Shown: piece after piece, positions 14,301 to 26,924 of the stretch
Layout: every line of letters starts with the position of its first letter
How positions within the stretch are numbered: position 1 is the stretch's first letter
DNA from: Cristatella mucedo
Lineage: Eukaryota > Bryozoa > Phylactolaemata > Cristatellidae
Direction of reading: 5' to 3'
DNA: 64,000 bases
Assembly (NCBI GenBank): GCA_009760855.2
Contig: WPIO01000322.1
Span: forward strand, 1-64,000
The notes under the pieces: model-generated
What the model saw: the letters and a program-made list of their open reading frames with translations, nothing else
What the model was told of the DNA's origin: nothing
Database searches by the model: none
Made by a program: the position numbers and the translations under genes

Positions 14301-16838
14301 TCCGCGTACCTGAACGATCACCAGTCCATCCATGAGTGCACACGTTCGATACTTTACCAACTGCTTAGGGCTATCCGGCTCGTCTTTGCTGCCAATGCTA
14401 AAAGATGTTATGTGGAGTTCAAGCACACTGAGGTAAAGCACATAGTGTGATTGGACTCTGCAAGATCGTAAACAGTGAGTTCATAAGGATTTAACACAAT
14501 GTTACTGCAGCTGCCAGCAGGCATAACACCTTGGAAAACTTGAATTCTTTAGTAGTCTTATCCAAGTAGCCGCTCGTCAAGACACCAGAAACATGTAGAA
14601 TCCTCTGTCGAACTCAGTTCAGCTTCTAAAACGATAGCGAGCCAAAAGTGGTTCAAACCCTATTAAAATCGTTTGACGACCGAACACAGCCAACGAATCC
14701 AGTGGCAGAAGTGATTACGGATCGATGTGCCCACGTACCTGAACGTTCACGAGTCCATCCATGAGTGCACACGTTCGATAATTTGCCGACCTTCATGTGC
14801 CATCTGGTTCCTCTCCGTTGAGTGAGCTAGGTGAGGGGCTGTGAATTTCAAGCACACTGAGGTAAACCTACAGTGTGATTTGACTTCGCAAGATCTAACA
14901 TAGTGAGTTCACAAGTATTTAACATAACGTCACTGCAGCTGCCAGCAGGCATAACTCTTTGCAAAACTCGACTTCTATAGTAGTTTTATCCATGTAGCCG
15001 TTTTTCAAGACACCAGACTCACATTTAAAACACTGTTGAAAGATATTCTGCTTCCAGAACGATAGCGAGCTAAAGGTTGTTCGAACCCTATTGAAATCGC
15101 TTGACAAGCAAACATAGCCAAGGAATATAGTGGCATAAGTGGTAACGGTAAGTTTTTTCCGCGTACCTGAACGATCACCAGTCCATCCATGAGTGCACAC
15201 GTTCGATACTTTACCAACTGCTTAGGGCTATCCGGCTCGTCTTTGCTGCCAATGCTAAAAGATGTTATGTGGAGTTCAAGCACACTGAGGTAAAGCACAT
15301 AGTGTGATTGGACTCTGCAAGATCGTAAACAGTGAGTTCATAAGGATTTAACACAATGTTACTGCAGCTGCCAGCAGGCATAACACCTGGAAAAAACTTG
15401 AATTCTTTAGTAGTCTTATCCAAGTAGCCGCTCGTCAAGACACCAGAAACATAGAAACCCTCTGTCGAACTCAGTTCAGCTTCTAAAACGATAGCGAGCC
15501 AAAAGTGGTTCAAACCCTATTAAAATCGTTTGACGACCGAACACAGCCAACGAATCCAGTGGCAGAAGTGATTACGGATCGATGTGCGCACGTACCTGAA
15601 CGTTCACGAGTCCATCCATGAGTGCACACGTTCGATAATTTGCCGACCTTCATGTGCCATCTGGTTCCTCTCCGTTGAGTGAGCTAGGTGAGGGGCTGTG
15701 AATTTCAAGCACACTGAGGTAAAACCTACAGTGTGATTTGACTTCGCAAGATCTAACATAGTGAGTTCACAAGTATTTAACATAACGTCACTGCAGCTGC
15801 CAGCAGGCATAACTCTTTGCAAAACTCGACTTCTATAGTAGTTTTATCCATGTAGCCGTTTTTCAAGACACCAGACTCACATTTAAAACACTGTTGAAAG
15901 ATATTCTGCTTCCAGAACGATAGCGAGCTAAAGGTTGTTCGAACCCTATTGAAATCGCTTGACAAGCAAACAGAGCCAAGGAATATAGTGGCATAAGTGG
16001 TAACGGTAAGTTTTTTCCGCGTACCTGAACGATCACCAGTCCATCCATGAGTGCACACGTTCGATACTTTACCAACTGCTTAGGGCTATCCGGCTCGTCT
16101 TTGCTGCCAATGCTAAAAGATGTTATGTGGAGTTCAAGCACACTGAGGTAAAGCACATAGTGTGATTGGACTCTGCAAGATCGTAAACAGTGAGTTCATA
16201 AGGATTTAACACAATGTTACTGCAGCTGCCAGCAGGCATAACACCTTGGAAAACTTGAATTCTTTAGTAGTCTTATCCAAGTAGCCGCTCGTCAAGACAC
16301 CAGAAACATGTAGAATCCTCTGTCGAACTCAGTTCAGCTTCTAAAACGATAGCGAGCCAAAAGTGGTTCAAACCCTATTAAAATCGTTTGACGACCGAAC
16401 ACAGCCAACGAATCCAGTGGCAGAAGTGATTACGGATCGATGTGCCCACGTACCTGAACGTTCACGAGTCCATCCATGAGTGCACACGTTCGATAATTTG
16501 CCGACCTTCATGTGCCATCTGCTTCTCCTCTCCGTTGAGTGAGCTAGGTGAGGGCTGTGAATTTCAAGCACACTGAGGTAACGCACACAGTGTGATTGGC
16601 TTTCGCAAAACCTTGCATAGCAAGTTTACGACGATCTAACATGACGTCATAGCAGCTACTAGCAGGCACGACTGTATAAAAAACGCGACTTACATAGTAG
16701 TGTTAACCAAGTAGCAGTAGCGTGCTGAAGACGGTTTGAACGTTATTTAAATCGGTTTACAAGCAAACCCAGCCTACGAATGCAAAGGCAAAACAGATTG
16801 CGGTTCTTTTTTTCGCCGTACCTACCCGATCACAAGTC
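10554..16838. repeat. satellite array, second A/B dimer block
   Basis: Alternating near-identical B and A monomers start near 10554, 10990, 11748, 12177, 12607, 13037, 13465, 13896, 14327, 14756, 15184, 15613, 16042 and 16471. The first two overlap the end of the preceding hexamer unit. A hybrid monomer lies at about 11,399 (text of the GATCGATGTGCCCACG box runs straight into GGGCTGTGAATTTC). Near 11,813 the usual GCTGCCAATGCTAAAAG is replaced by GCTG plus a run of A. The last monomer lacks about 62 bp near 16,715. Confidence 0.96.
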
Positions 16839-19757
16839 CTTTCTTGAGTGTACACGTTCGATACTTTACCGACTGCCTTATGCCATCTTACTCCTTTCTG
16901 TCGCCTGAGCTAGGCAAGGGTTTGCGGAGGTCAAGCACACTGAGGTAAAGCACACAGTGTGATTGGCTACCGCAAGACCTTGCATGGCAAGTTCACAACG
17001 ATCTAACATGACGTCACTGCAGCACTCAGCAGGCGAGACTGTTTTGAAAACTCGACTTACGTAGTACTCTTAACGAAGCAGCCGTTTGTCGGGACAGTTG
17101 ACTCATACACAAGCAATGGTCGAAATCAATTCACCTTCTAGAACAATAGTAAGCTGAAGGTTTTTCGAACCCTATTGAAATTGCTTGACAAGCTAACAAA
17201 GCCAACGAATATAGTGGCATAAGTTGTAACGGTTAGTTTTTTCCACGTACCTGAACGATCACAAGTCCATCCATGAGTGTACACGTTTTATACTTTACCG
17301 CCTGCTTGCGGCAATCCGTCTCGTCTTTGTTGACAATCCTAAAAAAAGTTATGTGGAGTTCCAGCACACTGAGGTAAAGCACATAGTGTTATTAGACTCT
17401 GCAAGATCGTACACAGTGAGTTCATAAGGATTACACACAATGTTGCTGCAGCTGCCAGCACGCATAACACCTTGGAAAACTCAAATTCTACAGTAGTCTT
17501 ATCCAAGTAGCCGTTCGTCAAGACACCGGAAACATTTACAATCCACTGTCGAACTCAGTTCAGCTTTTAAAACGATAGCGAGCCAAAAGTGGTTCTAACC
17601 CTATTGAAATCGTTTGACCACCGAACACAGCTAACGAATCCAGTGGCAGAAGTGATTACGGATCGATGTTTCCGCGTACCGGAACGCTCACAAGTCCCTC
17701 CATGAGTGCACACGTTCGATAATTTGCCGACCTTCTTGTGCCATCTGGCTCCTCTCCGTTGAGTGAGCTAGGCGAGGGTCTGTGGAGTTCAAGCACACTG
17801 AGGTAAAGCATACAGTGTGATTGGCTTTCGGAAGTCCTTGCATTGTAAGGTCACAACGATCTAACATGACGTCATTGCAGCAACTAGCAGGCACGACTGT
17901 ATAAAAAATGCAACTTGCATAGTAGTGTTAACCAAGTAGCAGTTCGTCAAAATGCCTGACCTATATAACAGCCACGGTCAAACCTAATTCAGCATCTAAA
18001 ACGATAGCGTGCTGAAGACGGTTTGAACGTTATTTAAATCGGTTTACAAGCAAACCCAGCCAACGAATGCAGGGCAAAATAGATTAAGGTTAATTTTTTT
18101 TACGTACCTACCCGATCACAAGTCCTTTCTTGAGTGTACACGTTCGATACTTTACCGACTGCCTTACGCCATCTTACTCCTTTCTGTCGCCTGAGCTAGG
18201 CAAGGGTTTGCGGAGGTCAAGCACGCTGAGGTAAAGCACACAGTGTGATTGGCTACCGCAAGACCTTGCATGGCAAGTTCACAACGATCTAACATGACGT
18301 CACTGCAGCACTCAGCAGGCGAGACTGTTTAGAAAACTCGACTTACGTAGTAGTCTTAACTAAGCAGCCGTTAGTCGGCACAGTTGACTCATACACAAGC
18401 AATGGTCGAAATCAATACACCTTCTAGAACAACAGTGAGCTAAAGGTTGTTCGAACCTTATTGAAATTGCTTGACAAGCAAACAGACCCAACGAATATAG
18501 TGGTATAAGTTGTAACGGTTAGTTTTTTCCACGTACCTGAACGATCACAAGTCCATCCATGAGTGTACACGTTCGATAGTTTACCGACTGCTTGGGGCAA
18601 TCCGGCTCGTCTTTGTTGACAATGCTAAAAATAATTTATGTGGAGTTCAAGCACACTGATGTAAAGCACATAGTGTGATTGGACTTCGCAAGATCGTACA
18701 CATTGAGTTAATAAAGATTTAACACAATGTTACTGCAGCTGCCAGCAGGCATGATACCTTGGAAAACTCGAATTCTATAGTAGTCTTATCCATGTAGCCG
18801 TTCGTCAAGACACTAGAAACATATATAATCCACTGTCGAACTAAGTTCAGCTTCTAAAACGATAGCGAGCCAAAAGTGGTTCTTACGCTATTGAAATCGT
18901 TTGACCACCGAACACAGCCAACAAATCCTGTGGCAGAAGTGATTACGGATAGACGTTTCCACGTACCTGAACGTTCACAAGTCCGTCCGTGAGTGCACAC
19001 GTTCGATAGTTAGCCGACCTTCTTGTGCCATCTGGCTCCTCTCTGTTGAGTCAGCTAGGCGAGGGGTTGTGGAGTTCAAGCACACTGAGGTAAAGCACAC
19101 AGTGTGATTGGACTCCGCAAGACCTAGCATAGCAATGTCACAACGACTTAACATAACGTAAATGCAACACTCAGAAAGCGAGAATGTTTATGAAACTAGA
19201 CTTACATATTACTGTTAACTAAGGAGCCGTTTGTCAAGGGGCCTGACTCATATACAAGCAACTGTCGAAATTAATCCAGCTTCCAGAACGATAGCGAGCT
19301 ATTGGTTAATTAAACCCTATCGTAATCGCTTGACAAGCAAACATAGCCAATGAACATAATGGCATAAGTGATAACGGTTCCATTTTTTATACGTACCTGA
19401 ACGATCGCAAGTCAATCCAGTAGTGTACACGTTCGATACTTTACCGACTGCCTTGTACCATCTGGCTCCTTTCTGTAGCCTGAGCATGGCGAGGGGATGC
19501 GGAGGTCAAGCACACTGAGGTAAAGCTCACAATGTGATCGGCTTTCGCAAGAACTTGCATACCAAGTTTACAGGGATCCAACATGACGTCACTGCAGCAA
19601 CCAGTAGGCACGACTGCATAAAAACGCGACTTACATAGTAGTGTTAACCAAGTAGCAGTTCGTTGAGATGCCTTACTTATATACCTGCCACGGTCGAACC
19701 TAATTCAGCATCAAAAACGATAGCGTGCTAAAGGTGGTGTGAACCCTATTTAAATCA
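16839..19757. repeat. satellite array, diverged single monomers
   Basis: Monomers start near 16839, 17268, 17697, 18125, 18554, 18984 and 19413. They share the monomer framework, including the CACACTG...CAGTGTG element and the CTGCAGC box, but differ from each other far more than the A/B copies do. Several match the types found in the hexamer unit (the CTTTCTTGAGTGTACACG and CAATCC forms). Confidence 0.93.
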
Positions 19758-21214
19758 TTCGCTTTAGACGCTACAGTAACTTGTTGACACGCACCAGCTG
19801 CTGATAACGAGAAGAAACTTGACTTCTTTGAGAGTGATTTCTATGTAAATGCTTGCGCAAAAACTAACGTGTTGGACGACAAACGAACGCAAACGGAAGA
19901 AGCACCAAAACCTATTGCAATGCTTCTGACGTCCCATGTACCCTTGCACGAACGACCTAAACTATCGATGTTCTTAGGACTTACTTTGCAGATCTTCGTG
20001 TGCCACTCGGCTCCTATCCGGTGACTAAGCTAGCCAACGAAGAGCAGAGTTTACCACACGGACGTACAGTAATCCGTATTAATGGGCTCATTATATCCTT
20101 GCCGATCAACTTTGTCATAATCTCGCACTGCCATAGTCATAATCAATTAGGATGCATGGTATCATAACAGAACTGTATAATATTGGCGTCAGATGCTACA
20201 TTTACTTTTTAGCACGTACAAGCTGGTGATAACAAGAACAAACTCGACAACTATGACAGTCGTTCCTAATTAAACGCTTGCACAAAATTCGAAATAGAGG
20301 ACAACCAACGAAGGCAAACGATAGATGCACCGCAACTTATTACGATACTTCCAAAAGTCCAATGTGGCCTCCCTGTAACGAGCTAAATTATAACCATACT
20401 TACAAGGTACTTAGCAGATATTCGTGTCCCACCCGGCTCCCATCCATTGACTAAGCTAGGCGACGAAGAGCTGAGTACGACCACATGGAGGTTCAGGCAT
20501 CCGTGTTTTTGGGCTCCGCGTATCCTTGCCTAGAAATTTCGTAATAATCTCGCACTGCCATGGTAATAATCCATTTGGACGCATGGAAACATTCCTTAAC
20601 TGTACAATGTCGGTTTAAGACGCTACAGTAATTTGTTAGCACGTACCAACGGCTGATCACGTTAAGAAACTTGACTTGTATAACAGTCATTCCTAAGTAA
20701 ACGATTGCACAAAATACCAAAGTGTTTGACGCCAAACAAAGGCAAACGACAGAACACCAAAACCTATTGCAATGCTTCTGACGTCCCATGTTGCCATGCA
20801 CGACAGACCTCATCTATCGATGTACTTACAAGGTACTTTGCAGATCTTCGTGTGCCACCCGGCTCCTATCCGTTGACTAAGCTAGGCAACGAAGAGCGGA
20901 GTACGAATACACCGACGTACAGTCATCCGTGTTAATGGGCTCAGCATATTCTTGCATAGCAAGTTCATCATAATGTCGCACCTCTATGGTAATAATCTCT
21001 TTGGACGCATAAAAACATTCCGGAAATGTAGAATATCGGCTTCAGACGCTACTGTAACTTGTTAGCACGCACCAGCTGCTGACAACATGAAGAAACTTGA
21101 CTTCTATTGAAGTCATTCCTACGTATGCCCTTTCATGAAATCTCAAACTGAGGGACAACAAATAAAGGCGAATGAGAGATGCCTCACAACCTATTACGAT
21201 ATTTCTTGACGTCC
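19758..21214. repeat. divergent satellite subfamily, about 425 bp period
   Basis: A marker of the form AGACGCTACAGTAACTTGTT recurs near 19,768, 20,190, 20,615 and 21,042, so the period is about 425 bp. Landmarks such as CGGCTCCTATCC, GACTAAGCTAGG and CGTCCCATG also recur. The CGGCTCC and AAGCTAGG boxes align with CTGGCTCC and GAGCTAGG of the main monomer, so this is a diverged branch of the same satellite with a largely different second half. Ordinary monomers resume after CCATAGCTGCCAGCAGGCG near 21,215. Confidence 0.85.
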
Positions 21215-23940
21215 CATAGCTGCCAGCAGGCGAGATTCTTTGAAAAACTCGACTTGTAAAGTATTCCTAACCAAGTAGCCGTTCGTCGAGACGCGTGACT
21301 CATATACAGCTACTGTTGAACTCAATCAGCTTCTAAAACGATAGGAAGCTAAACGTGATTCGAACCCTATTGAAATCACCTGAAGAGCAACCAGGGCCAA
21401 CGAATACAGTGGCAAAAGTGATTACGGTTCCATTTATTCCACTACCTTAACAATAACCGTTACATTGATGAGTGTAATCGTTCGATATTTTGCCGACCTC
21501 CTTGTGCCATCCAGCTCCTAGCTCAGTTGACTGAGCTAGGCGACGTGATGCGGAATTAAAGCACACTGAGTTAAACCACACAGTGTGACTGGACCCCCAA
21601 GACCATGCATAGAAAGTTCACAACGAACTAACATAATGTAACTGCAGCTGCCAGCACGCGAGACTCTTTGAAAAACTCGACTAATCAAGTAGCATAACCA
21701 AATTAGCCTTTCGTTGAGACGCCTGACTTTTGTACAAGCCACTGTCGAACTCAATTTAGCAACTTAAACGATAGCCAGCTAATTGTGGTTCGAACCCCAT
21801 TGAAATCGCTTGACAAGCAAGCACAGCAATCGAATGCAGTAGCAAAAGTGACTACAGTTCAATTTTTCCACGTACCTGAACGATCACAAGTCCATCCATG
21901 TGTGTACATCTTCGATACTCTGCCGACCTTCTTATGCCATCTGGTTCCTCTCCGTTGACTGAGCTAGGTGATGGTTTGTGGAGTTCAACCTTACTTACGT
22001 GAAGCTCATAGTGTGATTGGAATCCGCAAGACCATGCATAGCAAGTTCATAACGATCTAACATAATGTCATTGCAGCACCGGTCAGACGAGACTGTTTAA
22101 AAAGCTCGAATTATTTAGTAAACTTAACCAAGTAGTCGTTCGTTGAGACAGCTGACTCATTTACAAGGCAATGTCAAACTCAACTCAGGGCCCTAAATGA
22201 TGGCGAGCAAACGGAGATTCGAACACTATTGAAATCGTTTGACAAGCAAACACAGCCAGCGAATGCAGTGGCAAAAGTGATTTTTGGTTTGATTTTTTCC
22301 ACGTACCTGAACGATCACAAGTTAATCCAAGATTGTACACGTTCGATACTTTGCCGACTGTCTTGTGCCTTCCGGCTCCTTTCCGTTGACTGAGCTATTC
22401 AAGGGGTAGTGCAGTTCAAGCACATGGATGTAAAGCACACAGTGTGATTGAACTCAGCAAGGCCTTGCAAGTTTACAACCATCTGACCTAATGTCACTGC
22501 AGCTGCCAGCTGGCGAGACTTTTAGTAAAACACGACTTATATAGTAGTGTTACTAAAGTAGCCGTTCGTCGAGACGCCTTACTCATATACAACTCAACTA
22601 ACTGTCGAACACAATTCAGATTCTAAAACGATAGCCAGCTAAAATTAGCTCGAACCAGGTTGAAATCACTTGAAAAGCTAATACATCCAATAAATGCGGT
22701 AGCAAAAGTATTTACTTATCGATTTTTTTCACGTACATGAACGATCACAAGTCCATCGATTAGTGTACATGTTTGATACTTTGCCGACCTCATCGTGCCA
22801 TCCGCTTTTTATCTGTTGACTGAGCTTGTGAAGTTGAAACTCAGACTCGATTACTTGTGAAGTTGAAAAATACGAACGTACAGTTCTCAATGTGATTGGA
22901 TTCCGCAAGTCCTTGCACTGCAGATTCTCATTGTATCAACATATGGTTACAGTAGCACGAGGCAGGCGAGACTCTTAGAAAAACTCAACTTTCATAGCAG
23001 TATCGCCTAAATTACTCTACGTCGTGAATCATTACATACGTGCAGGCTATTGTGGACCTTAATTTAGCTTCTTAAACGAACGGGTGCAAAGTGAGCATTT
23101 AACATAATTGCATTCGCTCGACTACCAAACACGGACAACGTTTGATGTTGCAAAACTGATCGAGGTTCATTTTTGTGTACTACATACCTGTGCAAGAACA
23201 ATCAAGTGATTTTGTGTACACGTTAGATACCTCTCAGAACATCGGCCGCCTTCTGCCTCCTCTCCATTGTATGTGCTAGGCAACCACTTGTGGAGTGCTA
23301 GCACACGGACGTAAAGTACTCAGTCTGATTTGGCTCAGCATGTGCGCGCATATCAAGTTTACAACGATGTAACATAATGTTACATAAAAACACCGCAGGC
23401 GAGACTCTCAGACAAACTCAACTTCCATAGCAGTCTCACCCAAGTAACCATTATTCGAGACGCCTAACTTACATGTAATCTACAATAGAAGACAGTTAAG
23501 CTTACTAAAAGATACCGAGCGAAAGGAGGCTCAAACCTTATTGCATACGGTTGTCAACTAAACACAGCTAACGAAAGCAGTGGCTAAAGTGATTGCAGTT
23601 TAACTTTGCGTTACACATACATAGGCCAGAACGAGCAAAGCAATTTGAGTACACAGTAGATACTTTGCATACTTTCGTGTGCCATCCGATTTCTATCAAT
23701 TCACTGAGCTAGGCAATGACTTGGGGAGTGCAAGTACACGGACATAAAGTAATCATTGTGATTGGACTCTGCAAGTCCTTGCACAGCAAGTTCACAACGA
23801 TCTAACCTAATGTTACGGCAGCACCCAGGAGGCAAGACACTCTGACAAACTCGACTTCTTTTGCCGTCTGATGTATGAGCAATCTGCTCTAGAACTTAAT
23901 TATGCTTTCTAAAAAATAGGGCGCTACAGGTAGCTCAAAT
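21215..23940. repeat. decayed satellite monomers at array edge
   Basis: Monomer landmarks recur about every 430 bp. Starts can be seen near 21,470, 21,893, 22,323, 22,752 and, weakly, near 23,200 and 23,640. Divergence rises steadily to the right, and the last two units are recognisable mainly by AGCACACGGACGTAAAG-like and GCAGGCGAGACTCT-like words. Confidence 0.85.
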
Positions 23941-25870
23941 CTGACCGCAAATCAAAACCGCACGTCGTTCCATAACTTGACAACGATTACAGACCACAGC
24001 GCTTATGAAATGTTGAGTCGGATTAAAATAGGCTATGGAAGTTGGCACTCGGCCTCAGATACTAAAACAGCGTTGTGGCAATCAGACAAGTAGTTATCGA
24101 GTCGAAAGACCAGACCTTTAGAGCGAACAAACGTACCTGTCGGCGTTATAAGGTTTCCCTGAGTACCGCTTTCGTCGTAATGGGAAAAACCTAGGTTATC
24201 AAATATCCGGCAATGCTGTGTACCTTTGGAATAGTCAGAGTCAACGTCTACTCCATTCGAGAGCTACCGCCGAAATAGAACGATCATGTCTTCCAACGTT
24301 TCCGGCTGTAGACCTCTGGGTACTGACCCCTAGCTGTGCCCTTCCGGTGTTCGGTAACGCCCACCCTGAAGCATTGCATTTTTGCGACTGCGCCGTTGCT
24401 AGGGTTCAAGTTCAAAATACCCTTGACCCGCCATCGGTATAGCCGGCTCGCTCTGACGGGGATCTTCGGCCACAATAGCTCACCGACCTCCAATAGCATA
24501 CAGACGATGTTGCAGCATCCAGCAGGCTTATGGGTCTAAATATTCTACATCTGTCAGTAAAACTAAAGTAAGTATTTACTGAGACGCATTGGATAGGCTG
24601 TTCATCGTTGAACTTAATTTGGCATCCTACACGATGACCAGCACCGCGTCAGTCGAATGAAACTTCTAACAATGTGAGCATCCCGTACGGCCTACGAATG
24701 CAGTGGCACTGCGGATTGGGGTTACAATTCTTCCTCCACCGTTTCTCTGCACGTAAGAGCAAAAGCTGGCTTACAGTGGTTTCATACTCACCTGATCTCC
24801 GTGAGCGTTTAAGCTTCTCTCTATCGATCCAGCTAGGCCTGGACGGGAGGAGTGAAATCTCCCTGACGAACAATTCTGTGTTCGTGAGTTACCTCCACGT
24901 GTCCTGATTTAGCACTTCTAACTGAGCTACTCGTTTGCTAGCGTATTAACGATTCGTTCCCTCACAATAATAGTCGTTATTAATTGATAGATTGGCCTCC
25001 AGTAACAGTAGTTTAACAGAGATCAACCACACATTATCTTATAATAGGCGCACATGCCGACACAAATTGGGACTAGTTATGTCTATGGGGCGTATCCCAC
25101 ATAAAGTAGCTCTCGGGGCGCAATACGAGATCTGTAGAGCGAACAAACGCGCCAATGGCTCAATCGGATTTATCAGGTCTGCCTATCTACCGAATCGTCC
25201 CAATGGTATGAACTTACCCATCAAAGATCCGGCTAGGTGAGTACCTTTCAAATAGTCCGGGTCGGCGTCTACCCTAGTCGAGAGCTTAGGCCAAAATAAA
25301 ACGATCATGCCGTCCTACGTTTCAAACTGTGGTTTCTCTGGGAGCTGACCCCTGGCTTTGCCTTTGCGGGATAAGGAAACGTCCTTTTCGACATTTCTAA
25401 CATTAGTGGGTACGCCTATGCTAGGGTACAAGGTTGCACCATCTTCGATCCGCCACAGGTATAGCCGGTTCGCTTGGGCATAAAGCTTCTTGCATGGTAC
25501 TCATTGATCTCAAATAGCAAACAGGCAATGGGGCAGAAAACAGGTCCGCATGTGTTCTAATATTCGACATCTACCATTCACACCTAAGTAAGAATTCCCT
25601 GAGGAGCCTAGTGAATACGCCGTTCATTTTTTAACTCAATTTGGCGTCCTACACGATGACAAGCATGACGTTTGCCAAACGAAGTTGCCAAAAATTGATG
25701 CACGGCGTACGGCCCATGAATGCTGTGGGACTGTGGATTGGGATTCTAATTCATCGTCCTGCGTACTTTCACTCGCACGGTGAAACTTTTCACTATTCTT
25801 CAGATACTTACCAGGCCTTCGTCTGCCATCCAGGTTCTATTAGTCTATTCGTCTTTTCGTAGAATGGTGG
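23941..25870. repeat. decayed tandem pair, unit about 1.02 kb, satellite-related
   Basis: GAGCGAACAAACG occurs near 24,121 and GAGCGAACAAACGC near 25,137. Further matched pairs lie about 1016-1020 bp apart: the AGAACGATCATG and AAAACGATCATG regions (about 24,276 and 25,297), and the CCTACACGATGACCAGC and CCTACACGATGACAAGC regions (about 24,625 and 25,648). The last pair follows a GTTGAACTTAATTTGGC-like word that matches the satellite's GTCGAACTCAGTTCAGC box, so the unit appears to be an enlarged, ancient derivative of the satellite. Short open frames here are unsupported. Confidence 0.7.
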
Positions 25871-26924
25871 ATTTTAGTTGCATGGACGTAAAGTTGCAGT
25901 TGAGTGATGGTTAGAATATGTAAAGTTTTTCACGACTACCTTGGCTATGTCACAGTTTGGTTTGAAGCCGATTAAGCAGGCAGGAAGGAACAATTATCGC
26001 TTGCCATCGACTGGTTCACCGACAGAAATAGCTGCAGAGGCACCACGGACAGAGGAGCCTTTCCACCCACTTTGGCTGCAAGGGAACCGGGTGGCATACA
26101 TGGTTAGCAGAGAACGGATACTAGATTAATGGTTGCACGTGAACAAATGGACGTCGTGCTTTGCATGTCTTCCCTCGTATGTGCGGGTAGAACTTTAGGA
26201 AGAAGAAGCTGGTCAAGCCAAGTCTTATGCCTTTGCGTAACGCTCACTTATTAAGTTAGCTCATTTTGAAAAAACGAGGCAAATGCATTTGGTAACTGAG
26301 GTTGCGGACTATACACATACAATGTCTATAAGTATATAAGCAACAAAACACTTGTAAATTCATAGATGCTCATTCAACTGTGATCAGCAGCCGCTAGCTC
26401 CGAGGAACTAGGTACCATTTGGTTATACGTGACTCTTTTATTTTTCCATCTAAATCATTTAGATTACCCAAGCAGCATACTTGGTCTGTTCTCTCGTTTT
26501 AGGGCACGCTGCAATTATGATCATCAGAAGAACTAGGTCATTGCTTGACGTTCTGACATTATGTAACCAATGGTACAGTAAAACGACATGCCAAAGAAAT
26601 AAAAACTGTTGAAGTTAGCCCGAGTCAACACTGCTCATGACCGTTTTCTCTAGCAATAGAATTCCAAATGCACCTCTCCAGCCGGTCAGTACTCGAACTT
26701 TGTTAACCAAAATGGCTCGTGAAGCCATAAATCTCTCCTCTCCAGAAACCGGCAAGGGCCATTTTGCCAATAGTACGTCATACAACATGAATCTGATATT
26801 AGTTCACAGTTATTATTTATTATTATTACTATTTCTAGCCTCGCGCTGACTATTCTAACAACATTGCCTTGTAATTTGCATGATTAACGCTTGAAAATGT
26901 AATTTCTAAAATATCGTTTATAGA
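25871..26924. other. no recognised feature
   Basis: AT-rich single-copy-looking sequence to the right of the satellite. I see no domain, no convincing exon and no repeat I can name. Confidence 0.6.

Noticed and set aside
421-17894. Dozens of minus-strand open frames of 60-184 codons in the satellite as a tandem gene family
   Set aside because: They recur only because the monomer recurs, overlap in several frames, shift with single-base run changes, and lack any domain. The 184-codon frame at 3008-3562 arises only from a run-length change joining two frames.
6277-18370. CENP-B box in the satellite
   Set aside because: Words such as TTCGTCGGGACATCTG resemble part of it, but spacing and the CGGG core do not match the known motif.
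1-25870. CRISPR-like array
   Set aside because: Repeats are contiguous monomers of about 430 bp without short repeats and unique spacers, there are no cas genes, and the setting is eukaryotic.
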